This document shows, piece by piece, positions 1 to 11,139 of a stretch of DNA of 64,000 nucleotides. Position numbers and translations under genes: made by a program. This DNA is from Aquila chrysaetos chrysaetos (lineage: Eukaryota > Chordata > Aves > Accipitriformes > Accipitridae): assembly GCF_900496995.4 (NCBI RefSeq), contig NC_044030.1:76982017-77046016 (forward strand), given 5' to 3'. The notes beneath the pieces were generated by a model that saw only the letters and a list, made by a program, of their open reading frames with translations, ran no database searches and was not told the origin of the DNA. Within the stretch, counting starts at the first letter, position 1, and every line of letters begins with the position of its first letter.

Positions 1-599
1 CCCCAGCAGCCCCGGGAGAGCAGTTGATGCTGGGGACTGGGTTTGGCCCCAGCCCCCCTTTCTAGGGGCCGCCCCCCCCCCCAGCAGAGACCCCTGGTAG
101 CTGCAGGGGCAAGAGCCTTCCCGCGGCACTCTCCTCCCCTGCCCAGCTCCTTGCTGGGGGGACTGGGCAGCCCCCAAAGGTGCTGGGAGAGGAAGGGGCT
201 GCTGGCTGAGTCTTGCCCTCCATGGTGTGGGACTAGTGAGGGGGTCAGCTGAGGGCAGCCCTTTCGTTACCACCATGCTCGGCATCTCCCTGTGCCCCCC
301 TGGGGCTCCCCGTGTGGCCCCAGAACCACGTCGTCATCATTGTCGTGTGTGTGTCCCCCCCCCCAGCCCTACAGCCGGTCCCCACTGGGACCATGCGACC
401 TCCTAGGGGCTGCGTCCCAGCCACGGTGGGTGCAGGATGGGGGACCCCCTCCCCGGCCAAGGTGCTGGGGTGAGAGGCGGGTCCCTGACCCAAGGGATTG
501 GGGCCCTCCTGCAGCACCCCAAAACCCTGCGAGCCCGGCAGGCGCTCTTGCCAGCAGAGGGCAGGCAGCGGCCGCGCTCGGCGGGTCCCCCGTCCCACT
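1..599. other. GC-rich intergenic DNA, no gene recognised
   Basis: This stretch lies beyond the 3' end of DNAJB5. It is GC-rich with C homopolymer runs (around 73-82 and 356-363). Several overlapping open frames exist on both strands, but they are proline/glycine/serine-rich and resemble no family, as expected by chance in GC-rich DNA. In human the next gene on this side is C9orf131 or VCP; neither is seen here. Confidence 0.5.
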
Positions 600-865
600 C
601 CGGACCTGGCACAGCCGCGCTGTGGGCATCCCTGCCCCGTGGGCATCCCAAGGACATCCCCTCCCCATGGCTATGCCTGCCCCAAGGGCATCCCCCCGCC
701 ACAGGCGTCCGTCCTCCACGGGTATCCCCTGCTCCATGGATGTGCCCTCCCTATTGACATCCACTGCCCCATGGGCATCCCTTCTCCATAAAGTGTTCCT
801 GCTCCAAGGGTTTCCCCTCCCCGCGGCCATCCCCTGCCCCGTGGGCATCCCCGGCAGCACTGTCA
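600..865. repeat. Degenerate minisatellite (about 24-30 bp unit)
   Basis: A short motif of the form 'ccccatgggcatccc' recurs at variable spacing (for example near 625, 640, 665, 690, 765 and 835). Copies diverge from one another, so this is an old tandem array. It explains the repetitive open frames on both strands here. Confidence 0.7.
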
Positions 866-1719
866 GCCCCCATGGCCGTTGTGGGGCTGTGCTGGCTCTG
901 CCTCCCCCCAGTCTGCCCAGCCCATTATCTGCTCCCAGCCCTGTCTGCTGTGTGGGCTGCAGGGTTGGGTTTTTGTGGGGTGATTTCGTGGGCCTGCGCT
1001 GTCGCCTGGGAGGGGGCAGTGAGCCATGGCCCCCATTTGGGGTTCAGTAGCCTCTGCCCAAGCCCCTCCTGAGGCACAACACCCATGGGTTTTTGCGCTC
1101 ATCGCCTGTCCTTGCGTCCTGCTCCTGCTAGGAGCTTATGGGCAAGGTTTTCCTGGTGTCAGCAGGACTTTCCCTGGGTGCAACTTGTGCTGCTGCCTCT
1201 GGCCCTGCCCCAGGGCCCCTCTGAGAAGAGCTGGGCACTGCTGTCTCTCCAGTCCCCCCCCCGGGCAGCCAGCGAGGAGCCCCCTTCACCAACCCGTTCC
1301 CAGCTGCACACCCCACTGCCCGTGTCAGCCACGTCCCGGGATCCCCAAGGGGATGGAGAGCCCCTGACCGGTTCCCCTGCTCCTGACCCCTGGCAATGTG
1401 GTTAGCACAACTAATGCCATTTTAAGAGGCGAGCAGCCATTCTCGGTGACCGAGCAGGTCACATATATGTTCCTGTTCCCTCATTATCAGGCCCTGAAGG
1501 TGCTGTCCACCAATTAGACAAAACAAACAGATTTCTTCTTCATCTCCCTGCCAGCCTCAAAGTTCCTGCGTACCAGGCTGGTTACTTCTTTATCAGTTCT
1601 GAAGGTCCCAGGCACCCGGCCAGCCCGGTGGTGGGGACGACCCTGGCACAGACCCCCCCGTCCCCGCTGCCTGCGTGAGCGCAGCCCAGCATCTCCCATC
1701 ACAACATGCTCCAAGGAAG
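866..1719. other. Intergenic spacer downstream of DNAJB5
   Basis: No coding, RNA or mobile-element signal is recognised. GC content falls towards 1,400-1,700 as the DNAJB5 3' end is approached. Cleavage of the DNAJB5 transcript is expected just below the poly(A) signal at 1737-1742. Confidence 0.5.
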
Positions 1720-3527
1720 TATATTTTTTAAAATACTTTATTTCTTCATTTCTCTCAATACTGACATTACAAAAAAAAAAAAAAAAAAAAAAATTACAAA
1801 AAAACCCACTATAAAACATTCAGGTCTCATTGAAACCGAGAAAAACAAAGCAGCTTGCATCTGCGCGCTGGCCTGTCTTCTCGCTCACGGTGTCCACCAG
1901 GTTTCTCTACATCGAACTCCACAGGGACCAGTGGAGGGAACTGGTGGTGTCCCCTCACCGGCCAAACCAGGCAATTAATTAAGCAGCGTCTAACGGGTCT
2001 TCTCACCCCATATGATACACTGTACAGCTGTACACCCAGCCCCTACGGACGCCCTGCGCTCGCCCCTCTGCCCCAAAGGACCCCCTGTTTCAAGTCAGTG
2101 ATTTGCCTTTAAAAAAAATGATTCCCGGGGCAGGGGGAATATTTTGGCAGGGGTTTTCTCCGTGGTGCTGCAGTGGAAGAGGAGCTGTACAAAGCCAGGT
2201 CGAACGCGCCTCCTGCTCCGTAGGAGCCCTTTCCCGGGAAAAAAAACTGGCATGAGGCAGAGTGGGCCGAGAAAGGTAAGAAATATAAAAATTCTCCTGA
2301 TGGAAATCCAAAGGTTTTAAAAAAATACAGCATTTGAAAATGAAGCCACTAAGCAGATTGCCTCATGCGCCTCCCAGCTCCACCCTGACGCCTAGAAATA
2401 CCTCCTGAATGAATCGTCCCTGTAGAAAAATATATACATGCGCCTTTCTCTTCTTATCAAAATCCCCAATGTTGACCTCAAAGGCTAGTGAAACCCACAG
2501 CTCTGCTCACGCTTGGCTCTGCTTTGCACCCCGACTTGTGCTACACACCACCCCACCCCCGCCCCAGGGGTTTGATGTTTGTGCAGCTGAACTATCCCCC
2601 AAAAAGAAAAGTCAGGGTGCCCCACGCCAGGAATCCCAAAACGGGCAGAGAAAACAACCCTTACGGAGTTTATCATCTAATGAGCTCTATATATACGTAT
2701 TTAAAAAAAAAGCAGCAATGCAAACTCAACATATCTGAACAAGAAAGCTCCACCCTGGGCTTTCCCCCTCCTCCTGCTGGCTGGGGCTCTGCGGGCAGCG
2801 GGTGCAGGCAGCTGCTGCCCACGGGCACCGGGGTCAGCAGGAGGCTGGACGGGACCATCCCCACGTGCTCCATTGTTTGGCACGGTTGTAGGCTTGGCAC
2901 AGGAGAGCAGACCACGGTTGGACTCGGTACCATGGTCCCAGGTGAGAAACAGTCCGGCTACAGGGCGGGGGGGCCACCGCGGGCGGGAGCGATCGGCACC
3001 GCGGTACAGCCAGGACCCCAAACAGCAGCAAGTATCAAAGAAGGGAAGAGAAAAACTAACAGCGGGGATGCCAGATCCTGCAGAGTCCTATTTACACTGC
3101 GCCGGACCCTGACAAGTCCAGCCTCTCGTGGGAGAAGTGGCCTGAAAAGCAGGTGACATAAAAAAACCCACAACGTGACGTACCTCCCCGGGTAAAGGGC
3201 CCACGCCACTTGCATGTGTGAGGTGGAAAAGCTGGACCTCTGGGGGGAAAAAAAAAAAAAAAAAAAAAGGTTTGGCAGCCGAGAGCGCCATGATGGGCAG
3301 GAGGCTCCCCGCTGCTGGAGTAGAAAACAGGCCAAGAGGGATGGATGGGGAGAGGGATGGATGGGGGTGGGGTGGGTTGGGTGAGTTTTGGGGGCAAGTG
3401 AAGTGGTGTGAGGGGTTGTTTTTTTTGCATTTGAAAGTAAGTGCTGTAGCACCCTCTGCTTTGTGCAGGCTGGGTGCTGCAGCACGTGCATTTGGAGTAT
3501 TGCTGCTTGGAGGAGAGTCCCCGGGCT
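1720..3527 (-). other. DNAJB5: DNAJB5 3' untranslated region
   Basis: The region runs from the stop codon (3528-3530) to just past a canonical AATAAA on the minus strand, giving a 3' UTR of about 1.8 kb. In the mRNA sense it carries two long U tracts (complements of the A runs at 3248-3268 and 1771-1793). Compared with flanking DNA it is A/T-richer and lacks long open frames on the minus strand. The 3' end is inferred from the signal alone. Confidence 0.6.
1737..1742 (-). terminator. DNAJB5: DNAJB5 poly(A) signal AATAAA
   Basis: TTTATT on the plus strand reads AATAAA on the minus strand, about 1.8 kb past the DNAJB5 stop codon. I saw no other canonical hexamer between the stop codon and this point, so it is the likeliest 3' end. 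Confidence 0.55.
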
Positions 3528-3761
3528 CTAGGAGCACGGGAGGTGCTGCTTGAGGATCTGTCTCGTCTGGGGAGCTATTCTGTCCGGGAAGCGGATTTTG
3601 AACTCCACGATCAAGTCTCCTCGCTGGCTGGGGGCCTTGGGGAAGGGCAGCCCCTCCCCGCGTAGTCTCTTCACTGTCCCCGGCTTGATGATGTCGTTGC
3701 AGGGAAGCGGGATCACCCGCCCATCGATGGTGGGAATGTTCACGGTGCAGCCGCACAAGGC
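3528..3761 (-). CDS. DNAJB5: DNAJB5 last coding exon
   Basis: Encodes the C-terminal 77 residues (271-347) plus stop, completing the second client-binding domain and the dimerisation region. The acceptor is a pyrimidine-rich tract ending CTGCAG immediately before 3761. Phase 0 joins the preceding Lys-Glu codon pair. The Cys-Gly-Cys motif is at the start of this exon. Confidence 0.96.
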   Translation of the reverse strand, partial: ALCGCTVNIPTIDGRVIPLPCNDIIKPGTVKRLRGEGLPFPKAPSQRGDLIVEFKIRFPDRIAPQTRQILKQHLPCS

Positions 3762-6700
3762 CTGCAGGGAGAAGAGGAGACATGCCATCAGATGGGGCTG
3801 ATGATACCCCAAAGCATCCTGACAGCCACATTCCGTCCCCCCACCGGCTTCTCCCTGGGTTAAACCACCCAGCTCCGTTTGGATGATGCCCGAGAGCATC
3901 GGTTGATGCTCACCAGTGCAAGCCCAGGTCTCTGCTGGTGCCAGCCCAGTCTAATCACCATGAACTGGGCTGCAGGAGCCGTGCAGGAGAGGGGTGCACC
4001 AGGCGAGGGCTGCCCCAGCCTCATGGGGGTAAGGACCCCCCTCCTCACCTCCTGGGCTCCCCAGGAGGCACCAGCAGCAAGCGCCTGGCCACTCACAGCA
4101 ACAGGACAGGCTAAATTTAGCCCCCTCCCAGCCTCGGGCAGCCGAAAATCCAGCTGAGATCATCGGATGCCGACGCAGTTCATCAGCTGTCACCCTCTGG
4201 AGCCCTGCAGCTCTGCTCAGTGCTGGGGGTTATCTATAGCACAGCCCATGTTCTGTCCCGTCCCCCCCCAACCCAACAGCCCCCAAAAGGTTACGCCGGC
4301 ATGGGATTGTGGTGCGACCGCAGCGCGGCACCGAGCTTTCCTAGAAGCCGGGGTCCCGGAGGGCTGGTCCCCGTTGCCAGTCCCGATTACAAAGCCAAGA
4401 GCCGGTTTCGTGGGTGCCACCCTGTTGTACCCCAGCCCCTGGCAGCAGCCGGGGCGGTGGGTGCCGCGGCAGCCGCAAGCCGGCCTGCATTAGCAAGCCA
4501 CGTGACACAGGAATGCAGCAAGAAAATCCTTGTGTCCTTAAATAACTCAGACAGCTCTGGCGTACACGTGGGCAGGATCGTCTCCAGGCTTTCGGCAAGG
4601 GCTGAGGGAAAGGATTGCGGAGCGATGCTTCTGGAAGAGGTGGGGGGGGGGATTGCCAGGGGTACAGCCTCGAGCTTCCCAGTGGGGGGTTGGTGTAGGT
4701 TTGCCCCTCCGAGCTGGGTCCTGGGTGTCCCAGCCCCACCAAAACACCCTGCGAAGGGAGGGGAGGAGGATGCAATTGCCATTTTTGGGGTAGATGGGGG
4801 GATGTTTTGCATTCTCCTCCCTAGGAAAAACCTCTGGTGGCAGAGCAGCAACAGGCACCAGGAGAAACATCTCTTCTTCTCGTGCTGGCCACCGGCTCAG
4901 GGCTGATGGCTGTGGCTTCTGCAGCTGAGCCAGGGCTTTGCACCAGGGAGATTGCTGGGGGACCCATACTGGAGCTGGCTGGGGGGCTCCAGTGAGTGGA
5001 AAACAGGAGAGATGGGTCCATCTCCTTGCAGAGCTCATCTGCACGGGTTCTTCTCCTGGGAAGAGTGTCCTCCAGGGATGAGCTTTTTTGGCTGCAGGAG
5101 GACGCCCATCGCTAGCTCCGTGCAAGCAGTGGGTGCTTGGTTGGCTCTCCAGCAGGTGGGGGGTGAAACCAAAGGACAATCTCTCCCCATCAATGCATTT
5201 CTTCACCATGCTCACCCAAGGATGCCAGAGCCCTCCTGCTGGCTGGTGCCCGCTGCCATGTGCCATGGAGGGCTGCACAGGTCTGTGTGTGCCAGGGTAA
5301 GGACATCTCCAGCCACAAAATGGGAAGGAGAACAGGATGGGGCACGTGGACAGGGCAAGCAGAGGGATGCGAGCAGGAGCGGGCGGTAACAGCGAAGGCA
5401 GATGGGATCTTAATGTTTCCTTCCTAGAGCCAAGATACAAGAATCCGAGGCGATCGCTCCTCCACCGTATGTCCCTGTTTTTCATTCTTCTTGCTCAACT
5501 TCGCAGGCATTTGGGAAACCGGTTGCTGAAGTAACACCAGTAACCGCGGGAGCTGCCCCGCATCCTAGAAAGAGGCTCAGTTTATCCCTGGGGATTAAAT
5601 CACCCTGGGTTTGATAGCTGAGCGCTGTGCTGCGAGAGCAGAGCTTTATCTAGGTCAGCGTTGGGTCCTCCTCCGCTCACAGCGAAGCCACCGGGAGGGA
5701 TGTCACCACGGTTCACGTCTCAGCTGGGTGCTGATGCTTCGAGGAAGGTGACGCCAGGTAAAGGATGAAACACGGGCGGCTGCCGAGGGCAGGCGTTAGG
5801 CAGGCAGCCGGGCGGGCACAAGGCCCTGCCGGCAGCGTTGCCTGAAGATCTGCCTCCTCGGAGAGGCAGCTGCTGGCGGAGCAGTGTCACTCCTCCCTCC
5901 CTCAGCCTCCCACTGCGACGCGCGCCTGTAATTTTAGGAAGGGACACTTCCCCGCAGCCCACAAGTCCCTGGGGAAGCCATCGTACACCTCTGGCTTCTG
6001 CAGCAGTCGGGTGGCAACAAACCCGCACCACGCCGGCCGGGGGGACGTGGCACCCAGCGGGACTTGAGGGCTGGGAAGGCATTGCCTCTCTGGGTTGCTC
6101 TCCAGAGGGGGTCTTGTGGGATGGAGGAGGAGGAGGAGGAAGAAGATGCTTCCATGAGTGCCCCCAGCCCGAGCACCAGGTGGTTTGCTGTCCGTTGCAG
6201 AAGGGTGCTAGCGAGGCGTCTCCAGCATGGCCACGAGTGGGGTCACGGCACCCACTTGCCTGCCTGCTCTGCCTGCTGGCACTGTGCTGTGCTGCTCTCG
6301 TGGCAGTGGACGAGACTAAAGACCAGGCTAAAAAAGCCAGACTCACAAGGAGGAAGGGTGCAAGGAGAGTGCCCAGGGCTATGGATGTAGGCTCAGGTGA
6401 TGGAGAGGTTGTACTCCCATCACATACTGAGGTGGTGGCATATGGAGTTGGGGAGCTCCTGGCATCTGCTTGTGTTCCAGAGCACTTAAGGTACTTCTTC
6501 TCATGGAAGATAAAAGCTGCAGAGTATCACCCTGCCCTGGCAAGCAGCAGCCTGGGGATGGCAGCCAGGCTGGCAGCTCCCTGAGGATGCCCAGCTCGCT
6601 GGGTTTGCGATGGGGGAGGACAGAGACCTGAAATTCCAGCTCAGAGAGACAAGGAATTTGCCCGGACCAGCAATTTTCCACTTTGTGACTGCATCGTGCC

Positions 6701-9700
6701 GACCAAACACCAGCACGTGTGCCTTGCTCACGGAGCTCACAGGAACCCAGCACCAGCACTTCTGGTGCAATAGCATGTGGAGCCGGAGCAGGTTTCTCCA
6801 CTTGCTGCTAGTGAGGGCAACTCCAGGCAAAAGGCCCTCCAGACTGAGCAGTGCATGAACCTGGGCTAACGTGGTCTGGACATCAGAACAGCCAGCTTGA
6901 GGTTAATTTTACAGATAGAGGAACGCACAGAAGGAAACATCTGAGATATGGCATGCATGGCTCCATAAATAAGGTAGTCTCTCCCAAGTATTTCTGGAGT
7001 GGCTAGGGGAGCCAGCCACCGCAGGAATAAACCTCTGCACTTCGCACTGTGAAGGAAATTCAACTGACTCCACAGGTTAACTTGAGCTGAGTTTGCTCCA
7101 GGAGCACCCAGCTCTGCCTGACCCATGTGGCTGCTCCTTGCCCCCAGTACACCTGGTCACAGCCCCAGCTGGATGCAGAGCCATTGCAAAGCTCTCCCAA
7201 CTCGCTGGCACTCTAATGAGCTCATATTTTCCTACCTGAGGTCTGGCCCATTGAGCTTATTTCTATTAAATGCATTTGAGAACATAAATCTGCCTTCAGG
7301 AAAAAAAAAAAAAATCAGCTCATTAATAAGACAGACAGTGTCTACAGTCTGAAAGGAACAGCAAATGGCAGCTGCCAAAAACGTCAATGTTAAATGCAGC
7401 TGCCAGTTGGGATTTATTAAAAGGTAGTTATACAGCAGCAACAGCGAACAGCACATCTTGTACTGGGGTAATCTCCCCTTCCTCTCCCACTTTCGCATAG
7501 TTTGCTGGCTCTGATACATCCAGCCCTGCTGTGACCTCCAGGACTGGCAGCCTGTATGTGTTGGGTTTTGCTCACTGCCTGAATATTTCGGTTTTGGTTT
7601 TTTATCTAGGAAAGCCAGAACCAAGGAAAACAGCTAAAGCATTGCTCAGGGAGGGCAAGGTACCACCTTTATCCTCGTGACCCTGCTCTCTGTCCATGGG
7701 GAGAGGCACCCAGCGCTATTGCAAACAGCAACTAAGCCACAGCAGGCTCAGCTACAAGAAGAAGCTGGGACCAGACTCATGCCAGCCAACTTGGGTTCTC
7801 CCTTGTTCCTATGGAGGATCGGGGCTCTCTTCCACATGTGAATACCCTACGCTAAAATAGAACGACAAGACCTATGAGGAAGGGAGAAAATGGATAAATA
7901 CCACCTGTATTGGCTCAAGAAGCAAGGTTCAGCAGGGACCACGTCACCTGTGTCCTACACCCAGCACGGAGGTTGAGCACCTCCAAAACCAAGCACAAGT
8001 TGGTCTCTGCAGCTCCTCTCTGCAGAGGTCTTTGCTTGTGTTTCTCACAACCTACCTGGTCCTTCCCCATCAGCACAGGAGAAGGACTGAATCCCATCTT
8101 GGTCCCACCACAACCCAGCGCCACCTCCCACCCTGTGGGATTTCCCACCCACACCCACCTCTTTAAGACTGATGTTTGCTGTGTAGACCACATTCGTCCC
8201 GTCCCTCTTGAAGTGTGAGTGAGGCTTGTCCTTGAGGATGAAGACGATGTCAGCAGGGATATTGTCTGGGGTGGCATCTCCTTCTTTGGGGAATGTGATT
8301 TTGGTTCCCTCCTTCCATCCCCGTTTGATGACAATGTTTAGGATCTTGTCCTCAGTCCGCATGGTCCGGCCATCAGCGTTGAGCCTTCTGCGTGTGATCT
8401 TCATCCTCTTGGTGGAACCGTGGTAGATCTCTTCCAGGGACACTTGGAGCTCATGGATGATGGGTGGGTCTTGGACCTTCCTCCGTGTGTGCAGGGACTC
8501 TTGGTGCCGCCGGTGAACCCCATTAATGCCATTAAAGCCAAACCGGCCAAAGGCACTGAAAGGGTCGTCGTCATCATCGATATCCATGTCTTCCTGGTCA
8601 AAGCCATTGAACATTCGGGAGCGGCTGCTAGCAAAGAAGATGTCGAAAGGGTTGGAGCCTCCAAAGAAGGATGCGAAGGTGGCGTGGGGGTCTCCATGGA
8701 AGGTGTAGTGGAAAGTGTTCCCTGAGCCACCTGAAGTGCCACCTCCAGTTTTGAGACCTGGAAGAGAAGGGGAAGGACAAGACATGAACACTCTCTGCTG
8801 GCAGACGCCGTACAAGGACTGCACTTCCCGGGTGGGAGCGTGGTCTCTGCTGGCTCTGGGCAGCCCTTCCAGCAACTCCTGGGGGTGCGGGTCACCCCCT
8901 CCAGCCCAGCCACCTGCAAAGAGCATGGGCCAGGAAGGCACCACCTCAACCCATGACACACAGTCCTGCCTCGACACCCAGCAAGCCCCAAATCTGTTCA
9001 GGTTTTGTCCCTGCTATCCCTACTGAAGTGCTTCTTTCGTTCTCTCCATCCAATTCACAGCCTTTTCATTTGAAATGTTTCCTGACCAGCCCATTCTCCA
9101 TTTTTCCCCATGGGCAGGCTCCCTTCTGCCCAAATGGCCTGTCTCTTGGGCTGCACTGACAGCTGCAGCCCAGGAGCATCATGTCCTGCAGGTGAGAACA
9201 GGCTTTAAGCTCAGCAAGCGACCATGACTTTGGGTGGCAGAGCAGGTGGAGGTCAGCAGACCCCCCGTTCTGCGTACACTCCCTGCATACGGACTGTACA
9301 AAATGCCAGGTAAGCTCAAGGTTTGGATCTTTTGGCAACCATTCCCAGGGGAAACTCCCCTGCCCTGTCCCAGGCTGAGCCTTACGTCACTGCAACTCCC
9401 CCAAAGTCCCAAGCAGCCAAGGCATACGACAAGTTCCCCCCCCGCAAAGAGGTCGCACATGCTCTGCAGGGCTATTTTTAACCAGGAGGGGCAGGAAGGG
9501 TTAAGCCAAGCCTAGCTCAAGGACTATTTTCAGGGCACGCTGTTGACTATTTCTGACAGGCTGTCTCTTGTGCCAGCCCCCCGCAGTGAGAGATAGGAGG
9601 GGGACAAGAACAGAGCGTGCAAGTTTGGGGGTCTTTTCTGATTGATGAAGTTAATATTCTAGGTGGGTCGGGAGGCTTTTACTTCGCCTTGCCCACCTCA

Positions 9701-11105
9701 GAGTGTGGGACCCAGAAGCCCCTTAAAATGCTGATCCCCAGGACACGTTGCTCCAAAAAAATGGCATCTGATGGGAAACAAAAGGTGGGGGGCCACAGAC
9801 CACTCACTGGTCTGACACTGATGGGGCAAGGAGGGGGGATGTTCTTCCCTCCCTCCTTAACTCAGTCTTATTTTAGGTGCCTTCAAGCGATGGGGATTTC
9901 GCCAAATCCCTGGCGAGTCCCCATCCCTAACAGACTGTACAGCCAGAGGTTTCACCTTTAATCCCGTGACGCCAGCCCGAGCAGGGTCCGATTTCAGTCT
10001 CGCCTCCAGGGAAAGACCGGTTTCCCACTTGAGACAGTCTTTTCTCTTTTTACAGGGTGGCAAATCACTGTGCCTGGTGCATCCATCGTAGCCCTGACAT
10101 AACTAACGGGTCGAGAATTAACCCACCGCTGATTAATTCTGCTGGTGGCTCATTAGGGGATGCACCTGCCCGCTGGCCCCATGAGAGGGGCTGCCTTTTC
10201 CACCCAGCAGCCTGTTCCTGCCAGACCTCCTGCTCTTTTAAGCACCCAAGTCCTGGGCTGATTAATGCAGATGCTATTCGGCGCTCTCCTCGAATGGGGT
10301 TGCGCTCTTCCATCTTCGACTAATAAGGCCGCCTGCGGTGGAGCCGCTCTCCTCCTCCTCCATGCCAACCACCAGACAACAGCAGCCGCTTGGTTTCAAA
10401 ACAAGGACCTATTACTTAAATTGGGAAAAGCTTTGAATCCTGTAGGTCAGCCTGTACCGGGGAGGACAGTGGGACCAGTGCCCAAATGCAGGGGGAAATG
10501 CAGGCAAAACCAATACTTTCTCACAGGGAAATTTAGGTCAATTAAAGGGTTGCTAATGAATTACCCCAGGTATGACCCAGGAAGTGAGTTCCTTCCACTT
10601 CCATCGTCTCAGCCAGCTGCAGGGGTTTGGGGGCAGAGGGCAGGGAAAGCCCAGCCATCCCAGGAAGCAGGGTGGCGGGTCGGAAAAGCGGAGCAGTCCG
10701 GGGAGGAGTGGGATGAGAGGCGATTTCTGGCACCCACAGAGCCCTCATTCTCCCCAGTTCTGCAGCTACCAGCCCTGTTTCAGGAGCAGGCATGAATCAC
10801 AGGAACATCTCTGTAGGAAAATGCTCCCTCACCTATAAACACCAGTTTGGACCCCGCACCCCTGCCTCTGAGCAAGCAGTGCTCATCCCCTTACCTTCCT
10901 CCCCATACTGGTCGTAAACGGCTCGTTTCTTGGGGTCGCTCAGGACGTCATAAGCCTCCGCAATCTCCTTGAACTTCTCCTCGGCGTTGGGGTCTTTATT
11001 CTTATCGGGGTGATACTTCAGGGCCATTTTCCGATAGGCTTTCTTGATTTCATCCTCGTTGGCGCCGGTCTGGATGCCCAAAATCTTGTAATAGTCCTTC
11101 CCCAT
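3528..11105 (-). CDS. DNAJB5: DNAJB5 core coding region: DnaJ/HSP40 subfamily B member 5, three exons, 347 aa
   Basis: Class B J-protein co-chaperone that stimulates HSP70 ATPase activity and delivers clients, in cytosol and nucleus. Joining 11105-10895, 8757-8159 and 3761-3528 (all GT/AG) gives an uninterrupted 347-residue protein, close to the 348 aa of mammalian DNAJB5. The J domain is residues 1-70 with HPD at 32-34. It is followed by a Gly/Phe-rich linker (about 71-115), an acidic Asp run (near 128-134) and the two beta-sandwich client-binding domains, ending in Cys-Ser. Cys273 and Cys275 sit where mouse DNAJB5 has the redox-active Cys274/Cys276 pair linked to thioredoxin-1 and HDAC4 control (family knowledge). 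The ATG at 11103-11105 is used with the CpG-island first exon. PHF24 lies upstream on the same strand, as in human. Confidence 0.97.
3762..8158 (-). other. DNAJB5: DNAJB5 intron between the last two coding exons
   Basis: A 4.4 kb intron with GT donor at 8157-8158 and AG acceptor at 3762-3763. Most is GC-rich without recognisable genes. An A/T-rich patch at about 7180-7460 carries two near-identical CAGCTG E-box blocks and is described separately. A 14-nt A run is at about 7301. Confidence 0.85.
7180..7460. promoter_or_regulatory. Candidate intronic regulatory element with paired E-boxes
   Basis: This is an A/T-rich island in GC-rich intron. It contains CAGCTG at 7369-7374 and 7397-7402, each within a shared context (aaatg, optional g, cagctgcca). 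It also has the palindrome AAATGCATTT near 7269 and several TAAT/ATTA cores. Composition and motif clustering suggest an enhancer; conservation was not tested. Confidence 0.3.
8159..8757 (-). CDS. DNAJB5: DNAJB5 central coding exon (G/F linker and client-binding domains)
   Basis: The 599-nt exon encodes residues 71-270. It starts after a CTTCCAG acceptor with the Gly-Leu-Lys-Thr-Gly-Gly-Gly run, continues through the Phe-rich [16 protein letters not shown] segment and the acidic Asp stretch, and ends at Leu-Lys-Glu before a GTGGGT donor. Splice phase matches both neighbours exactly. Confidence 0.97.
9472..9481. promoter_or_regulatory. MEF2 consensus site in DNAJB5 intron
   Basis: CTATTTTTAA matches the MEF2 consensus YTAWWWWTAR at every position. 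DNAJB5 is reported to act with thioredoxin on HDAC4, a MEF2 co-repressor, so feedback is conceivable, but a 10-bp match can arise by chance. Confidence 0.25.
9889..9925. repeat. Nested short inverted repeat (hairpin)
   Basis: The outer arms GATGGGGA (9889-9896) and TCCCCATC (9918-9925) are perfect complements. The inner arms TCGCCA (9899-9904) and TGGCGA (9911-9916) also pair, around a 6-nt loop. Fourteen base pairs in 37 nt is striking, but it is too short for a microRNA precursor. Confidence 0.6.
10060..10345. promoter_or_regulatory. Candidate intronic enhancer with clustered TAAT cores
   Basis: Repeated homeodomain-type cores (attaatt near 10131, cattag near 10152, attaatg near 10260, taataag near 10321) occur in moderately GC-rich sequence with no simple repeat. 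This looks like a conserved non-coding element; the inference rests on motif density only. Confidence 0.25.
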
Positions 11106-11139
11106 GACGGCGACGCTGCCGGGAGCCGAGTACTTATTC
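10895..11139 (-). CDS. DNAJB5: DNAJB5 J-domain exon
   Basis: The exon begins after a TTTCAG acceptor (11140-11141) and ends at a GAAG/GTAAGG donor. From the ATG at 11105 it encodes residues 1-70 and the first base of codon 71, including the whole J domain with Tyr-His-Pro-Asp at 31-34. The 34 bases upstream (11106-11139) are 5' UTR when spliced to the CpG-island exon. They are in-frame coding ([11 protein letters not shown]) when spliced to the alternative exon at 14262. Confidence 0.96.

Larger units (their letters stand above)
8758..10894 (-). other. DNAJB5: DNAJB5 intron after the J-domain exon
   Basis: A 2.1 kb intron with GTAAGG donor at 10894 and AG acceptor at 8758-8759. It contains a perfect MEF2-type site (9472-9481), a nested 37-nt hairpin (9889-9925) and a cluster of TAAT homeodomain cores around 10080-10340. 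No separate gene is seen. Confidence 0.85.
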
